A stretch of DNA of 64,000 nucleotides from Microbacterium abyssi (lineage in GTDB: Bacteria; Actinomycetota; Actinomycetes; Actinomycetales; Microbacteriaceae): NCBI RefSeq assembly GCF_015277895.1, contig NZ_CP063815.1, positions 248,001-312,000 on the forward strand, written 5' to 3'. A program made the translations under genes and the position numbers. Every line of letters begins with the position of its first letter. The stretch's first letter is position 1. Below, in pieces: positions 54,203 through 63,083 of the stretch. The notes beneath the pieces are model-generated. The model saw only the letters and a list, made by a program, of their open reading frames with translations, did not search any database and was not told the DNA's origin.

Positions 54203-56442
54203 CTGAGACGCTCCTCGACCTCCACCCCTACCGCGACGCCACCCTCCCCATCTCCGAGCGCGTCGCCGACCTGCTCGGCCGGATGACGCTCGAGGAGAAG
54301 GTCGGGCAGATGCTGCAGCTCGACGCCCGAGACGACCTGGAAGACCACGTGCTGCGCCGGAACGCCGGCTCGATCCTGCACACCTCCCCCGAGCGCATCG
54401 TCGCCGCGCGAGAGCTGACGCTGCGTACGCGCCTGCAGATCCCGCTGATCGTCGGCGAGGACTGCATCCACGGCCACTCGTTCTGGCCGGGCGCGACGAT
54501 CTATCCGACGCAGCTCGGGATGGCGGCATCCTGGGATGCCGCGCTCGTGGAGCGGGTCGCGCGTGCCACCGCCGTGGAGGTGGCCGCGACCGGCATCCAC
54601 TGGACCTTCTCTCCCGTGCTCTGCATCGCCCGCGACCTCCGCTGGGGGCGCGTGAACGAGACGTTCGGTGAGGACTCGCACCTGATCGGCGAGCTCGCCA
54701 GCGCGATGGTGCGCGGCTACCAGGGCGACGGCCTCGACGACCCGACCGCGATCCTCGCGACCGCCAAGCACTTCGCCGGCTACTCCGAGACGCAGGGCGG
54801 CCGGGATGCCTCGGAGGCCGACATCTCGCGGCGCAAGCTCCGCAGCTGGTTCCTGCCGCCGTTCGAGCGCGTCGCCCGCGAGGGATGCCGCTCGTTCATG
54901 CTCGGCTACCAGACCACGGACGGCGTGCCGATCACCCTCAACGAGTGGCTTCTCAGCGACGTGCTGCGCGGTGAGTGGGGCTACACCGGCACGCTCATCA
55001 CCGACTGGGACAACGTCGGCCGGATGGTCTGGGAGCAGCACGTGCAGCCCGACGTCACGCATGCCGCGGCCGCCGCCGTGCGGGCCGGAAACGACATGAT
55101 CATGACGACGCCCACGTTCTTCGAAGGCGCGTTGGATGCCGTCGTGAAGGGCATGCTCGCGGAGGACGCGTTCGATGCCGCCGTGGCGAGGATCCTCACG
55201 TTGAAGTTCGAGCTGGGCCTGTTCGAGGACCCGCGTCAACCGCGCGAGGACGTAGCCGCTCTCGTCGGCACGGCCGAGCACGCTGCGCTGAACCTCGAGG
55301 TGACCCGGCGTTCGCTCGTGCTGCTGGAGAACGACGGGACGCTTCCTCTTGCCCCTGCGGCGACCAAGCGCATCGCGGTCGTCGGCCCGCTCGCGGACGA
55401 CGACCAGGAGCAGCTCGGCGACTGGGCCGGCGGTTCAGGACAGGCCGGATGGCTCGACGGACAGCCGCGCGAGATGATCACGACCGTGCTCGACGGGCTG
55501 CGCGAGATCGCGCCGTGGGAGGTCGTGCACGCCCGCGGCGCCGACATCCTCACCCTCGAGCCCGACCCTGCCGGCGCCACCTGGCCGGACGGGCAGCCCC
55601 GGCCGCCGGTCGTGCGTCCCGTCGCGGCCGACGAGGCGCAGATCGCCGAGGCCGTGGCCGCGGCTTCGTCGGCGGATGCCGTGGTCGCCGTGGTCGGCGA
55701 TGCGCGAGGACTCTACGGCGAGGGGCGCTCCACCGCGACCCTCGAACTCATCGGCGGGCAGATCGCCCTGCTCGATGCGCTGATCGAGACGGGCAAGCCC
55801 GTCATCGTGGTGCTCATGGCGTCCAAGCCGCTGGTGCTGCCGGCATCCGTGCAGCGCGCCGCGGCCGTGCTGTGGGTCGCGAATCCGGGCATGCAGGGCG
55901 GTCGCGCGATCGCAGAGCTCATCGCCGGAGCCATTGAGCCGACGGGCCGTCTGCCGATCTCGTTCGCGCGTCACGCCGGGCAGCAGCCGACGTACTACAA
56001 CCAGATCCGCGGACAGCACGGCGACCGCTACGCCGACCTCACCCAGTCGCCGGCGTGGGCGTTCGGCGAGGGGCTGTCGTACACGACGGTGTCGTACTCC
56101 GATCTGGTCATCGACGAGGCTGCGCTCGCGGCATCCGGCACGGTCGTCGCGCACGTGAGCGTGACGAACACCGGTGCGCGTCCGACGATCGAGACCGTCC
56201 AGGTGTACGTGCGGGATGCCGTCACCAGCGTGAGTTGGGCCGACCGGGAGCTCAAGACGTACCGGCAGGTGCCGCTGGAGCCGGGGGAGTCGGTGCGTGT
56301 GCGCATCGAACTGCCGGTGGCCGAGTGCACGATCGTGGATGCCGCGGGCACCCGCGTCGTCGAACCGGGGGAGTTCGCGCTGCTGGTCGGACCGAGCTCG
56401 CGCGAGGAGTCCCTGCTCAGCGCGGAGTTCACGGTCGGCTGA
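54199..56442 (+). CDS. Beta-glucosidase-type glycoside hydrolase family 3, cytosolic
   Basis: A 747-residue GH3 enzyme. The barrel domain (about 25-330) holds the KHFAGYSETQGGRD motif and the nucleophile D269 in GTLITDWDNVG. The alpha/beta sandwich follows (about 380-600) and a fibronectin-III-like domain ends the protein. There is no signal peptide, so it should act on imported oligosaccharides. The start overlaps the permease stop by 4 bp. Activity could be beta-glucosidase, beta-xylosidase or mixed; context with an oligopeptide-family importer suggests plant beta-glycans. It is the last gene; a palindrome follows 4 bp after the stop. Confidence 0.92.
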   Translation: MTETLLDLHPYRDATLPISERVADLLGRMTLEEKVGQMLQLDARDDLEDHVLRRNAGSILHTSPERIVAARELTLRTRLQIPLIVGEDCIHGHSFWPGATIYPTQLGMAASWDAALVERVARATAVEVAATGIHWTFSPVLCIARDLRWGRVNETFGEDSHLIGELASAMVRGYQGDGLDDPTAILATAKHFAGYSETQGGRDASEADISRRKLRSWFLPPFERVAREGCRSFMLGYQTTDGVPITLNEWLLSDVLRGEWGYTGTLITDWDNVGRMVWEQHVQPDVTHAAAAAVRAGNDMIMTTPTFFEGALDAVVKGMLAEDAFDAAVARILTLKFELGLFEDPRQPREDVAALVGTAEHAALNLEVTRRSLVLLENDGTLPLAPAATKRIAVVGPLADDDQEQLGDWAGGSGQAGWLDGQPREMITTVLDGLREIAPWEVVHARGADILTLEPDPAGATWPDGQPRPPVVRPVAADEAQIAEAVAAASSADAVVAVVGDARGLYGEGRSTATLELIGGQIALLDALIETGKPVIVVLMASKPLVLPASVQRAAAVLWVANPGMQGGRAIAELIAGAIEPTGRLPISFARHAGQQPTYYNQIRGQHGDRYADLTQSPAWAFGEGLSYTTVSYSDLVIDEAALAASGTVVAHVSVTNTGARPTIETVQVYVRDAVTSVSWADRELKTYRQVPLEPGESVRVRIELPVAECTIVDAAGTRVVEPGEFALLVGPSSREESLLSAEFTVG

Positions 56443-56445
56443 GTC

Positions 56446-56573
56446 GGCTTCGACTCGCTCCGCTCGCTCACCCCGTTTCGTCTTCGGCGGCTGTGCCGCC
56501 TCCGCTCAACGACCCGCCGGCTGTCGACAGGTTCTCCGCGGGTCGTTGAGCGAGCGAAGCGAGACGAAAGGTC
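56446..56573. repeat. Long palindromic repeat (copy C) after the GH3 gene
   Basis: The right arm GTCGTTGAGCGAGCGAAGCG then AGACGAAA at 56542-56569 is identical to copy B. The left arm begins CTTCGACTCGCTCCGCTC, then GTTTCGTCTTCGGCGGC and GCTCAACGACCC. Its location directly behind the operon end suggests a bidirectional terminator or mRNA 3' barrier. Confidence 0.8.
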
Positions 56574-56633
56574 GGCGACACCCCCGGATACAGTTGATCT
56601 GCCCCAATCGGGGCGTTCACCCTTGGAGTCCGC

Positions 56634-58130
56634 ATGGCAACCGTCGACGAGCGCGCCCGCTACCGGCCGAATCCGTCCGTCCTGACCGCGCTGAAGTCGC
56701 CGCGGCTGCTGACCCGCGAAGTCCTCGCCGGGCTCGTGGTCGGACTCGCGCTCATCCCCGAGGCGATCGCGTTCTCGATCATCGCCGGGGTCGACCCGAA
56801 GGTCGGACTGTTCTCGGCGTTCGTGATGGCCGTGTCGATCGCGTTCGTCGGCGGCCGCCCCGCCATGATCAGCGCCGCGACCGGAGCCGTCGCCCTCGTG
56901 ATCGCCCCCGTCATGCGCGAGCACGGTATGGACTACTTCATCGCCACCGTCATCCTCGCCGGCGTCTTCCAGGTGCTGCTCGCCGTCCTCGGCGTCGCGA
57001 AGCTCATGCGCTTCATCCCCCGCAGCGTCATGGTCGGATTCGTCAACGCGCTCGCGATCCTGGTCTTCATGGCGCAGCTGCCGCACCTGATCGACGTGCC
57101 CTGGCTCGTCTACCCGCTGGTGGCCGGCGGCATCCTCGTCATGATCCTGATGCCGCGCCTGACGAAGATCGTGCCCGCGCCGCTGATCTCCATCATCCTG
57201 GTCACCGCCGTCGTCGTGCTGTTCGCCCTCGACGTCCCGACCGTCGGCGACGAGGGCGAGCTGCCGCGCAGCCTGCCCGAGCTGTTCATCCCGAACGTCC
57301 CGCTCACCTGGGAGACGTTCACGATCATCGCGCCGTTCTCCCTCGGGATGGCTCTGGTGGGGCTGCTCGAATCGCTCATGACGGCCAAGCTCGTCGACGA
57401 GATCACCGACACCCACTCGCGGAAGACCCGCGAGGCATGGGGGCAGGGCGTCGCGAACATGCTCTCCGGGTTCCTCGGAGGCATGGGCGGCTGCGCGATG
57501 ATCGGCCAGACCATGATCAACGTGAAGGTCTCCGGAGCCCGCACCCGCATCTCGACGTTCTGCGCCGGCGTGTTCCTGCTCGTCCTCGTCGTCACCCTGG
57601 GCGACGTCGTCGCGATCATCCCGATGGCGGCGCTGGTCGCCGTGATGATCATGGTGTGCGTCGCGACGTTCGACTGGCACAGCATCCGCCCGTCGACCCT
57701 GCGCCGGATGCCCAAGAGCGAGACGATCGTCATGGTCGCCACCGTCGTGCTCGTCGTGCTCACCGAGAACCTGGCGATCGGGGTCGTCGCCGGCGTGATC
57801 GTGGCATCCGTCCTGTTCGTCCGCCGCGTCTCGCACTTCGCGACCGTGACGCGCAGCGTGTCAGCGGATGCTGCGCACTACACGGTCGACGGCGAGCTGT
57901 TCTTCGCCTCCAGCAACGACCTCACGACGCAGTTCGAGTACGCCGACGACCCGGAGCGCGTGGTGATCGACATGGCGCGCTCGCACATCTGGGATGCATC
58001 GACCGTCGCCGCCCTCGACGCGATCGAGACCAAGTACGCACAGCACGGCAAGACCGTCGAGCTCAGGGGACTCAACGACGCGAGCGGCCTGTTCCACGGC
58101 CGGCTGAGCGGCGGCTTCCCGCCGGCGTGA
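56634..58130 (+). CDS. SulP-family anion transporter with C-terminal STAS domain
   Basis: A 498-residue SLC26/SulP protein. LTREVLAGLVVGLALIPEAIAFS is the first helix block with the family signature; about eleven more helices follow, including GCAMIGQTMINVKVSGARTR. Residues about 415-498 form a truncated STAS domain. It moves sulfate, bicarbonate or another anion, likely coupled to H+ or Na+; family members with this sequence are often called bicarbonate/sulfate carriers. Its neighbour nhaA, convergent and 20 bp away, is a pH/sodium antiporter, but no functional link is shown. ATG at 56634, with TTGGAG upstream. Confidence 0.9.
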   Translation: MATVDERARYRPNPSVLTALKSPRLLTREVLAGLVVGLALIPEAIAFSIIAGVDPKVGLFSAFVMAVSIAFVGGRPAMISAATGAVALVIAPVMREHGMDYFIATVILAGVFQVLLAVLGVAKLMRFIPRSVMVGFVNALAILVFMAQLPHLIDVPWLVYPLVAGGILVMILMPRLTKIVPAPLISIILVTAVVVLFALDVPTVGDEGELPRSLPELFIPNVPLTWETFTIIAPFSLGMALVGLLESLMTAKLVDEITDTHSRKTREAWGQGVANMLSGFLGGMGGCAMIGQTMINVKVSGARTRISTFCAGVFLLVLVVTLGDVVAIIPMAALVAVMIMVCVATFDWHSIRPSTLRRMPKSETIVMVATVVLVVLTENLAIGVVAGVIVASVLFVRRVSHFATVTRSVSADAAHYTVDGELFFASSNDLTTQFEYADDPERVVIDMARSHIWDASTVAALDAIETKYAQHGKTVELRGLNDASGLFHGRLSGGFPPA

Positions 58131-58149
58131 GGCCGACGCTGTCAGTCGC

Positions 58150-59430
58150 TCAGGGCGCGGACTCGGAGGCGCGATAGCGACGGTTGCGCAGACCCAGAAG
58201 AACGGATGCCAGGACCGCTGCCAGCACGGAGGCCGTGAGGATCGCGACCTTGGCGTGATCGTGCGCCTCGGTCCCCGCGGCGAAGCTGAGCTCGGCGACC
58301 AGGAGCGAAACCGTGAACCCGATCCCGGCGAGGACGCCGACGCCGAGGATGTCCAGCCAGCGCAGAGCGGGATCGAGGTCGATCCGCCGGATGCGGGTGA
58401 TGGCCCACGTGGCGGCGGTGATGCCCAGCGGTTTGCCGAGCACGAGCGCCAGCACGATCCCGAGCACGATCGGGTCGGAGAACGCCGAGACGAAGCCCTC
58501 AGCGCCGCCGATCGCTACGCCTGCGGAGAAGAACGCGAACACCGGCACCGCGAACCCGGCCGACAGCGGACGGAACCGGTGCTCGAACACCTCGGCCAGG
58601 CCCGGACCTGCGTCCGGCCCGCGATCCGCCCGCTTGTGCAGCACCGGGATGGTGAAGCCGAGCAGAACCCCGGCGATCGTGGCGTGGATGCCGGACGCAT
58701 GCAGCAGCACCCACGCGACGACCCCGATCGGCAGCAGGATGAGCCACGCGGCGGTCGGCCGCAGGTGGAAGAAGCGCCGGTACAGTTGGGCGATCGCGCC
58801 GTAGACCGCGATCACGACGAGCGCGAGCAGCAGCAGGACGACCTCGACCGTCTCGGTGTAGAACAGCGCGATGATCCCGATGGCGATCAGGTCATCGACC
58901 ACGGCGAGGGTGAGCAGGAAGATCCGCAGCGCGCTCGGCAGATGCGAGCCGATCACGGCCAGCACGGCGACCGCGAAGGCGATGTCGGTCGCCGTCGGGA
59001 TCGCCCACCCGCGGGATGCCTCCGCCGATTCCGCGACGACGGCGAGGTAGATGATCGCCGGCACGGCGACCCCGCCGACGGCCGCGACGATGGGCACGAT
59101 CGCCGTGCTGAACTGCCGCAGGTCTCCACTGACGAACTCGCGTTTGAGCTCGAGACCGACGAGGAAGAAGAAGATCGCCAGCAGACCGTCGGCCGCCCAT
59201 GCGCCGATGCTGAGCCGCAGGTGCCACGGCTCGTAGCCGATCTCGAAGTCCCTGATCGCGAAGTACGACTCCGACCAGGGCGAGTTCGCCCACACCAGCG
59301 CTACGACGGCGAGGGCGACCAGCAGGACACCGCCGACGGTCTCCTTGCGCAGGATCTCGGTGATGCGGAGCGATTCCGCCGCGGACGAGGAGGGGAAGAA
59401 GCGGCGGATACGGGGAGCGGAGGGCGACAT
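58150..59430 (-). CDS. nhaA: Na+/H+ antiporter NhaA
   Basis: A 426-residue NhaA with about twelve helices. The core is intact: [22 protein letters not shown], the double-Asp region [16 protein letters not shown] and [15 protein letters not shown]. The long N-terminal extension seen in front of the ATG at 59430 is not conserved, and AAAGG lies before that ATG. It expels Na+ or Li+ in exchange for H+ at alkaline pH. No nhaR-like regulator is adjacent. Slightly longer than the E. coli protein because of the C-terminal tail. Confidence 0.94.
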   Translation of the reverse strand: MSPSAPRIRRFFPSSSAAESLRITEILRKETVGGVLLVALAVVALVWANSPWSESYFAIRDFEIGYEPWHLRLSIGAWAADGLLAIFFFLVGLELKREFVSGDLRQFSTAIVPIVAAVGGVAVPAIIYLAVVAESAEASRGWAIPTATDIAFAVAVLAVIGSHLPSALRIFLLTLAVVDDLIAIGIIALFYTETVEVVLLLLALVVIAVYGAIAQLYRRFFHLRPTAAWLILLPIGVVAWVLLHASGIHATIAGVLLGFTIPVLHKRADRGPDAGPGLAEVFEHRFRPLSAGFAVPVFAFFSAGVAIGGAEGFVSAFSDPIVLGIVLALVLGKPLGITAATWAITRIRRIDLDPALRWLDILGVGVLAGIGFTVSLLVAELSFAAGTEAHDHAKVAILTASVLAAVLASVLLGLRNRRYRASESAP

Positions 59431-59506
59431 GAGCGCCTTTCGGGTCGACGGCAGATTGCGTCGACCAGGCTTCCCGACTCTCCGCACTCAGCCTATCGCG
59501 GCATCC

Positions 59507-60154
59507 TCAGCGCTTCACCCGCCCGGTCTCGTACGCCCACATCGCGGCCTCCACACGATTGCGCACGCCGATCTTCGCGAGGATCGCGCCGATGTGCGTC
59601 TTGACGGTCCCGAGCGAGAGGAACAGACGTCCGCCGATCTCGACGTTGGTGAGGCCTGCGGCCAGCAGCGCCAGCACCTCCTCCTCGCGTGCGGTCAGCG
59701 GTTCGGCGGCCGGCCGGGAAGCGGATGCCGTCGGCGCGAACTCCGCGAGCAGCCTGGTCGTGATCCGCGGTGAGATCAGCGCATCGCCGGCGGCCGCCGC
59801 CCGCACGGCCTCCGCGATCAGCGTGGGTCCGGCATCCTTCAGCAGGAAGCCCCGCGCGCCCGCGCGCAGCGCCCCGTACACGTACTCGTCGAGGTCGAAC
59901 GTCGTGATGATCACCACCGGAACCGGGTCGGCGACGCCCTCGCCCGCCAGCAGCTCGGTGGCCTGGATGCCGTCGAGCCCCGGCATCCGGATGTCGAGGA
60001 GCGCGACGTCCGGCCGGGTGCGCCGTGCCAGCGCGACCGCCTCGGCGCCGTCGGCGGCCTCCGCGACGACCTCGATGTCCGCGGCCGTGTCGAGCAAGAG
60101 CCGCAGCCCGGTGCGGACCGGCTCCTGGTCGTCGGCGATGAGGACGCGGATCAT
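59507..60154 (-). CDS. NarL/LuxR-type response regulator
   Basis: A 215-residue response regulator. The receiver has acidic pair DD at 8-9, phospho-acceptor D54 in ALLDIRMPGLDG and Lys near 105 in FLLKDAGP. The C-terminal HTH has LTAREEEVLALLAAGLTNVE and VKTHIGAILAKIGV. The ATG overlaps the kinase stop by 4 bp, so it is coupled to it. The signal and target genes are unknown. It is transcribed toward nhaA, which is 77 bp downstream on the same strand. Confidence 0.93.
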   Translation of the reverse strand: MIRVLIADDQEPVRTGLRLLLDTAADIEVVAEAADGAEAVALARRTRPDVALLDIRMPGLDGIQATELLAGEGVADPVPVVIITTFDLDEYVYGALRAGARGFLLKDAGPTLIAEAVRAAAAGDALISPRITTRLLAEFAPTASASRPAAEPLTAREEEVLALLAAGLTNVEIGGRLFLSLGTVKTHIGAILAKIGVRNRVEAAMWAYETGRVKR

Positions 60155-61308
60155 CGGACGCTTCTCGTCGGGATCACAGCGCGCAGCATCCATCCGCCGT
60201 CCGGAGCGGGCCCCGCCTCGACCGTGCCGCCCAGCAGTGCGGCGCGCTCGCTCATGCCGCGCAGCCCGTGACCGTCGCCGGAGGGCGATGCCGCGGATCG
60301 CCCGTCGTCGGTGACCGTCAGGTGCGTCGATCCGGGTGCCGAGGTCACGGCGACGCGGATCGACGTCGCGCCCGTGGCATGGCGGCGTGCGTTGGTGATG
60401 GCCTCCTGCGCGATGCGGAACAGGGTCGTCGCGACGATGTCGGGCACGGCCGCCGGCAGCTCGACCGTGACGACGACCTTCGGCGGCCCGTCGGCGGCGA
60501 AGTCCTCGATCTCGGCGATGCCGGGCGACGGCGCGTATTCGACAGGGCCGCGCAGCACCCCCACGAGGGCGCGCATGTCGTTCATCACGGCGGAGGCCTC
60601 GCGCTCGATCACCTCGAGTGAATCTCGGACGATGTCGTCGGCGGGCAGATTCGTCACCGCCATGCTCGCGACCTGCGCGCGGATCACGATCGCCGACGCG
60701 TGATGCGCGACCGTGTCGTGCAGGTCGCGCGCGAGGGCCTCGCGTTCCTGGGCACGGATCGCCGCGAAGTCCCTGGCTCTGGATGCCACGCGCTCCCGCC
60801 GCAGCGCGCCGATCAGCACGGCCCCGCCGACGAAGGCCACTCCGGCGACGACGCCGGCGATGCCCTCGGGCGTGAACAGATTCGTACCGCTCAGCGCGAG
60901 CGAGCACAGCAGGCCGGCCGCGAGGATCGCGCCGCCGATGGTCCGCTCCTTCGTCGAACCCCAGCGGAACAGCGCGTAGGGCGCCATGAGCAGGGCGAAC
61001 ATGGCGACGAGGCCGCCGGTCGGGATGCCGCCGAGCACCTGGGCGACCTCGAAGCCGGCCGACAGGGCCGTGGTCGTCGCGACGACGAGCAGCGGATGCG
61101 AGCGCCGCCACGGCAGGGCAGCCAGCGCGAGGGTCGTCACGGCCGCCGTCGCCACCGGCCACGACAGGTCGGTGCGGAGGGCGGTCTCGAGGATCGCCAG
61201 CACGACCAGCGCGATGACGAGCACCATGTCCCGCGGTCTCGGGCCGGCCGGGCTCATGTCGAACCGGGAGAGGCGCTCCGCGTCGCGTGGGGTCGGCACA
61301 CTCGGCAT
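60151..61308 (-). CDS. HisKA_3-type sensor histidine kinase
   Basis: A 385-residue membrane kinase. About five helices lie in residues 28-170, followed by HisKA_3 with phospho-acceptor H197 in ALARDLHDTVAHHASA. The ATPase domain has RIAQEAITNARRHATGAT and DDGRSAASPSGDGHGLRGM. The extracellular loops are short, so the stimulus is probably sensed in the membrane. I chose the ATG at 61308; GTGGG precedes it. It lies 20 bp after a DUF2306 membrane protein gene on the same strand and overlaps its response regulator by 4 bp. Confidence 0.9.
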   Translation of the reverse strand: MPSVPTPRDAERLSRFDMSPAGPRPRDMVLVIALVVLAILETALRTDLSWPVATAAVTTLALAALPWRRSHPLLVVATTTALSAGFEVAQVLGGIPTGGLVAMFALLMAPYALFRWGSTKERTIGGAILAAGLLCSLALSGTNLFTPEGIAGVVAGVAFVGGAVLIGALRRERVASRARDFAAIRAQEREALARDLHDTVAHHASAIVIRAQVASMAVTNLPADDIVRDSLEVIEREASAVMNDMRALVGVLRGPVEYAPSPGIAEIEDFAADGPPKVVVTVELPAAVPDIVATTLFRIAQEAITNARRHATGATSIRVAVTSAPGSTHLTVTDDGRSAASPSGDGHGLRGMSERAALLGGTVEAGPAPDGGWMLRAVIPTRSVR

Positions 61309-61327
61309 GTTACCCACGCGACTGTGC

Positions 61328-61996
61328 TCACGCGGCGACGGTGTGCTCACGCGGCAGTCCGGCGGGCCGGCGCCGCAGGATCGTGCGGCGGATGATCACC
61401 TCGGCGGCGACGATGTTGATCAGCCACCCGGCGTCCATCTGCACCAGCCGCCAGAACTCGTCCGGCGCGCCGAACAGGATCGCGAACGGCGCCGAGGTGA
61501 GCACCTGCGTGCCGGCGCCCATGGCGAGTGCATACGCACGGATCATCCACGCGCCGTGCTGAGGGATGTCGCGGCGGGCGATCGCCACGAGCGCCAGCAC
61601 GATGGACATGGCCATCAGCACGCCGACGACGTACCGGGAGATCTGCAGCGCGAGCCCGTCGATCGGCGGGGCGTCGTAGTACGCCGTCATCCACAGGCCG
61701 GTCAGCGCGACGGCGAGTCCGGCCGGCACGAGCAGGTAGCGCCCGGCGAACCGATGCCAGCCGAGGTGACGGCGGCGGAGCCCGGGGAGGAACTGGAACG
61801 CGCCGATCAGTGAGTACACCAGTGCGCCGATGATGTGCACGACCACGGGCAGCGGCATCTCCATGAAGCGTGCGTTGGCGGACGTGACGGGTGCGTCGGC
61901 GGCGATCTCGCCGACACGGACGGCTCCGGCGAGCGACGGGATGAGGGCGAGGATGATGAGGCCGGCGGCGATGAGCCATTCACGACGGGTGTTCAT
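61328..61996 (-). CDS. DUF2306-domain membrane protein
   Basis: A 222-residue protein with seven or so hydrophobic segments. It matches the DUF2306 layout: HIIGALVYSLIGAFQFLPGLRRRHLGWHRFAG (a conserved His near RHLGWH), then several helices with the motif DIPQHGAWMIRAYALAMGA. The family may be heme- or quinone-linked, but no role is established. The start is the ATG at 61996; longer open sequence upstream is not conserved. It is first gene of an operon with the two-component system, so it may be the sensing accessory of the kinase or its regulated output. Confidence 0.85.
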   Translation of the reverse strand: MNTRREWLIAAGLIILALIPSLAGAVRVGEIAADAPVTSANARFMEMPLPVVVHIIGALVYSLIGAFQFLPGLRRRHLGWHRFAGRYLLVPAGLAVALTGLWMTAYYDAPPIDGLALQISRYVVGVLMAMSIVLALVAIARRDIPQHGAWMIRAYALAMGAGTQVLTSAPFAILFGAPDEFWRLVQMDAGWLINIVAAEVIIRRTILRRRPAGLPREHTVAA

Positions 61997-62060
61997 GCTT
62001 CGATGCTCGCCGGTGCGGCATCCGGCGCACATCGGCCACATGGCCGGTTCCGCCGTCGGG

Positions 62061-63074
62061 TCACCTGTCCTGGACGCGCGCCGTCGTGCCGCGCACGATC
62101 AGCTCGAACGGCAGTGCAGCCTGCGACGCCTGCTCGTCGGTCGCCTCGAGCTTGGCGAGTACGGCCGCAGCCGCCCGCTCGCCCTGCGCGAGCGGGAACT
62201 GGTCGACCGTCGTCAGGCGGAAGAACTCGCCGAGTTCGTGGCCGTCGATGCCGACGACCGAGAGATCCTCCGGCACCCGGTATCCCAGATCGCGCGCCGC
62301 GAGCACGGCGCCGACCGCCATCTCATCGGATGCCGCGAACACCGCCGTCGGGCGGGGTCCCGGCCGTCCCAGCAGCTGCTTGGCCGCGCGGTAGCCGCCG
62401 TCGACGGTGAAGTCGGCGGGCTCCAGGTAGGCGGGTTTCGGGGTGATTCCGGCATCCGCCAGCGCCTTCTCGAAGCCGAGCCGGCGATGGGTCGGGATGT
62501 GGAAGTCGATGTCGAACTCCGGGTTCGCGCCGATGTGCGCGATCTCGGTGTGCCCGAGGCGCAGCAGGTGCTGCGTGGCGAGCTGTGCGAGTCCGAAGTC
62601 GTCCACCGTGAGCGTGTCCAGGCGCGGATTCGGACCGCCGATCGCGATCACGGGCAGGCCCAGCGCGAGCAGCTGCTCGGTCTCATCCTCGTCGAGTTCG
62701 ATGGCGACGGCGATCACGGCATCCACCCGCTGGCGCCGCAGCGCCGTCTCGAACACATCCTTGCGCACGTCCTCGTCGGCGGTGATGTTGTACAGCGTGA
62801 TGTCGTACCCGTGGCGCATCAGGGCGCTGGAGACGCCCGAGAGCACCGTGCTGAAGAACCAGCGATCCAGGAACGGCACGACCACGCCGATGTTCCTGGT
62901 GCGTCCCGAGGCCAGGCTCGACGCCCGCGAGGAGACCACGTAGCCGAGCTCCTGTGCGGCGAGGCGGACCTTCTCGCGGGACGCCGCCGAGACATAGCCG
63001 CGGCCGCTGAGGGCGCGCGAGACCGTGGCTGTCGACAGCCCGGCCCTGCGCGCGACCTCATCGATGCTGACCAT
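62061..63074 (-). CDS. LacI-family repressor of an alpha-glucoside locus
   Basis: A 337-residue LacI/GalR regulator. The HTH is at the N-terminus (SIDEVARRAGLSTATVSRAL, hinge SRASSLASGRTRN), and the sugar-binding domain follows. It lies directly after the GH13 glucosidase gene on the same strand, with 9 bp between them, so it is the last gene of that operon and likely controls it. The inducer is probably maltose, trehalose or another alpha-glucoside, from context only. The ATG at 63074 is the clear start. Confidence 0.9.
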   Translation of the reverse strand: MVSIDEVARRAGLSTATVSRALSGRGYVSAASREKVRLAAQELGYVVSSRASSLASGRTRNIGVVVPFLDRWFFSTVLSGVSSALMRHGYDITLYNITADEDVRKDVFETALRRQRVDAVIAVAIELDEDETEQLLALGLPVIAIGGPNPRLDTLTVDDFGLAQLATQHLLRLGHTEIAHIGANPEFDIDFHIPTHRRLGFEKALADAGITPKPAYLEPADFTVDGGYRAAKQLLGRPGPRPTAVFAASDEMAVGAVLAARDLGYRVPEDLSVVGIDGHELGEFFRLTTVDQFPLAQGERAAAAVLAKLEATDEQASQAALPFELIVRGTTARVQDR

Positions 63075-63083
63075 GCGCCGGCG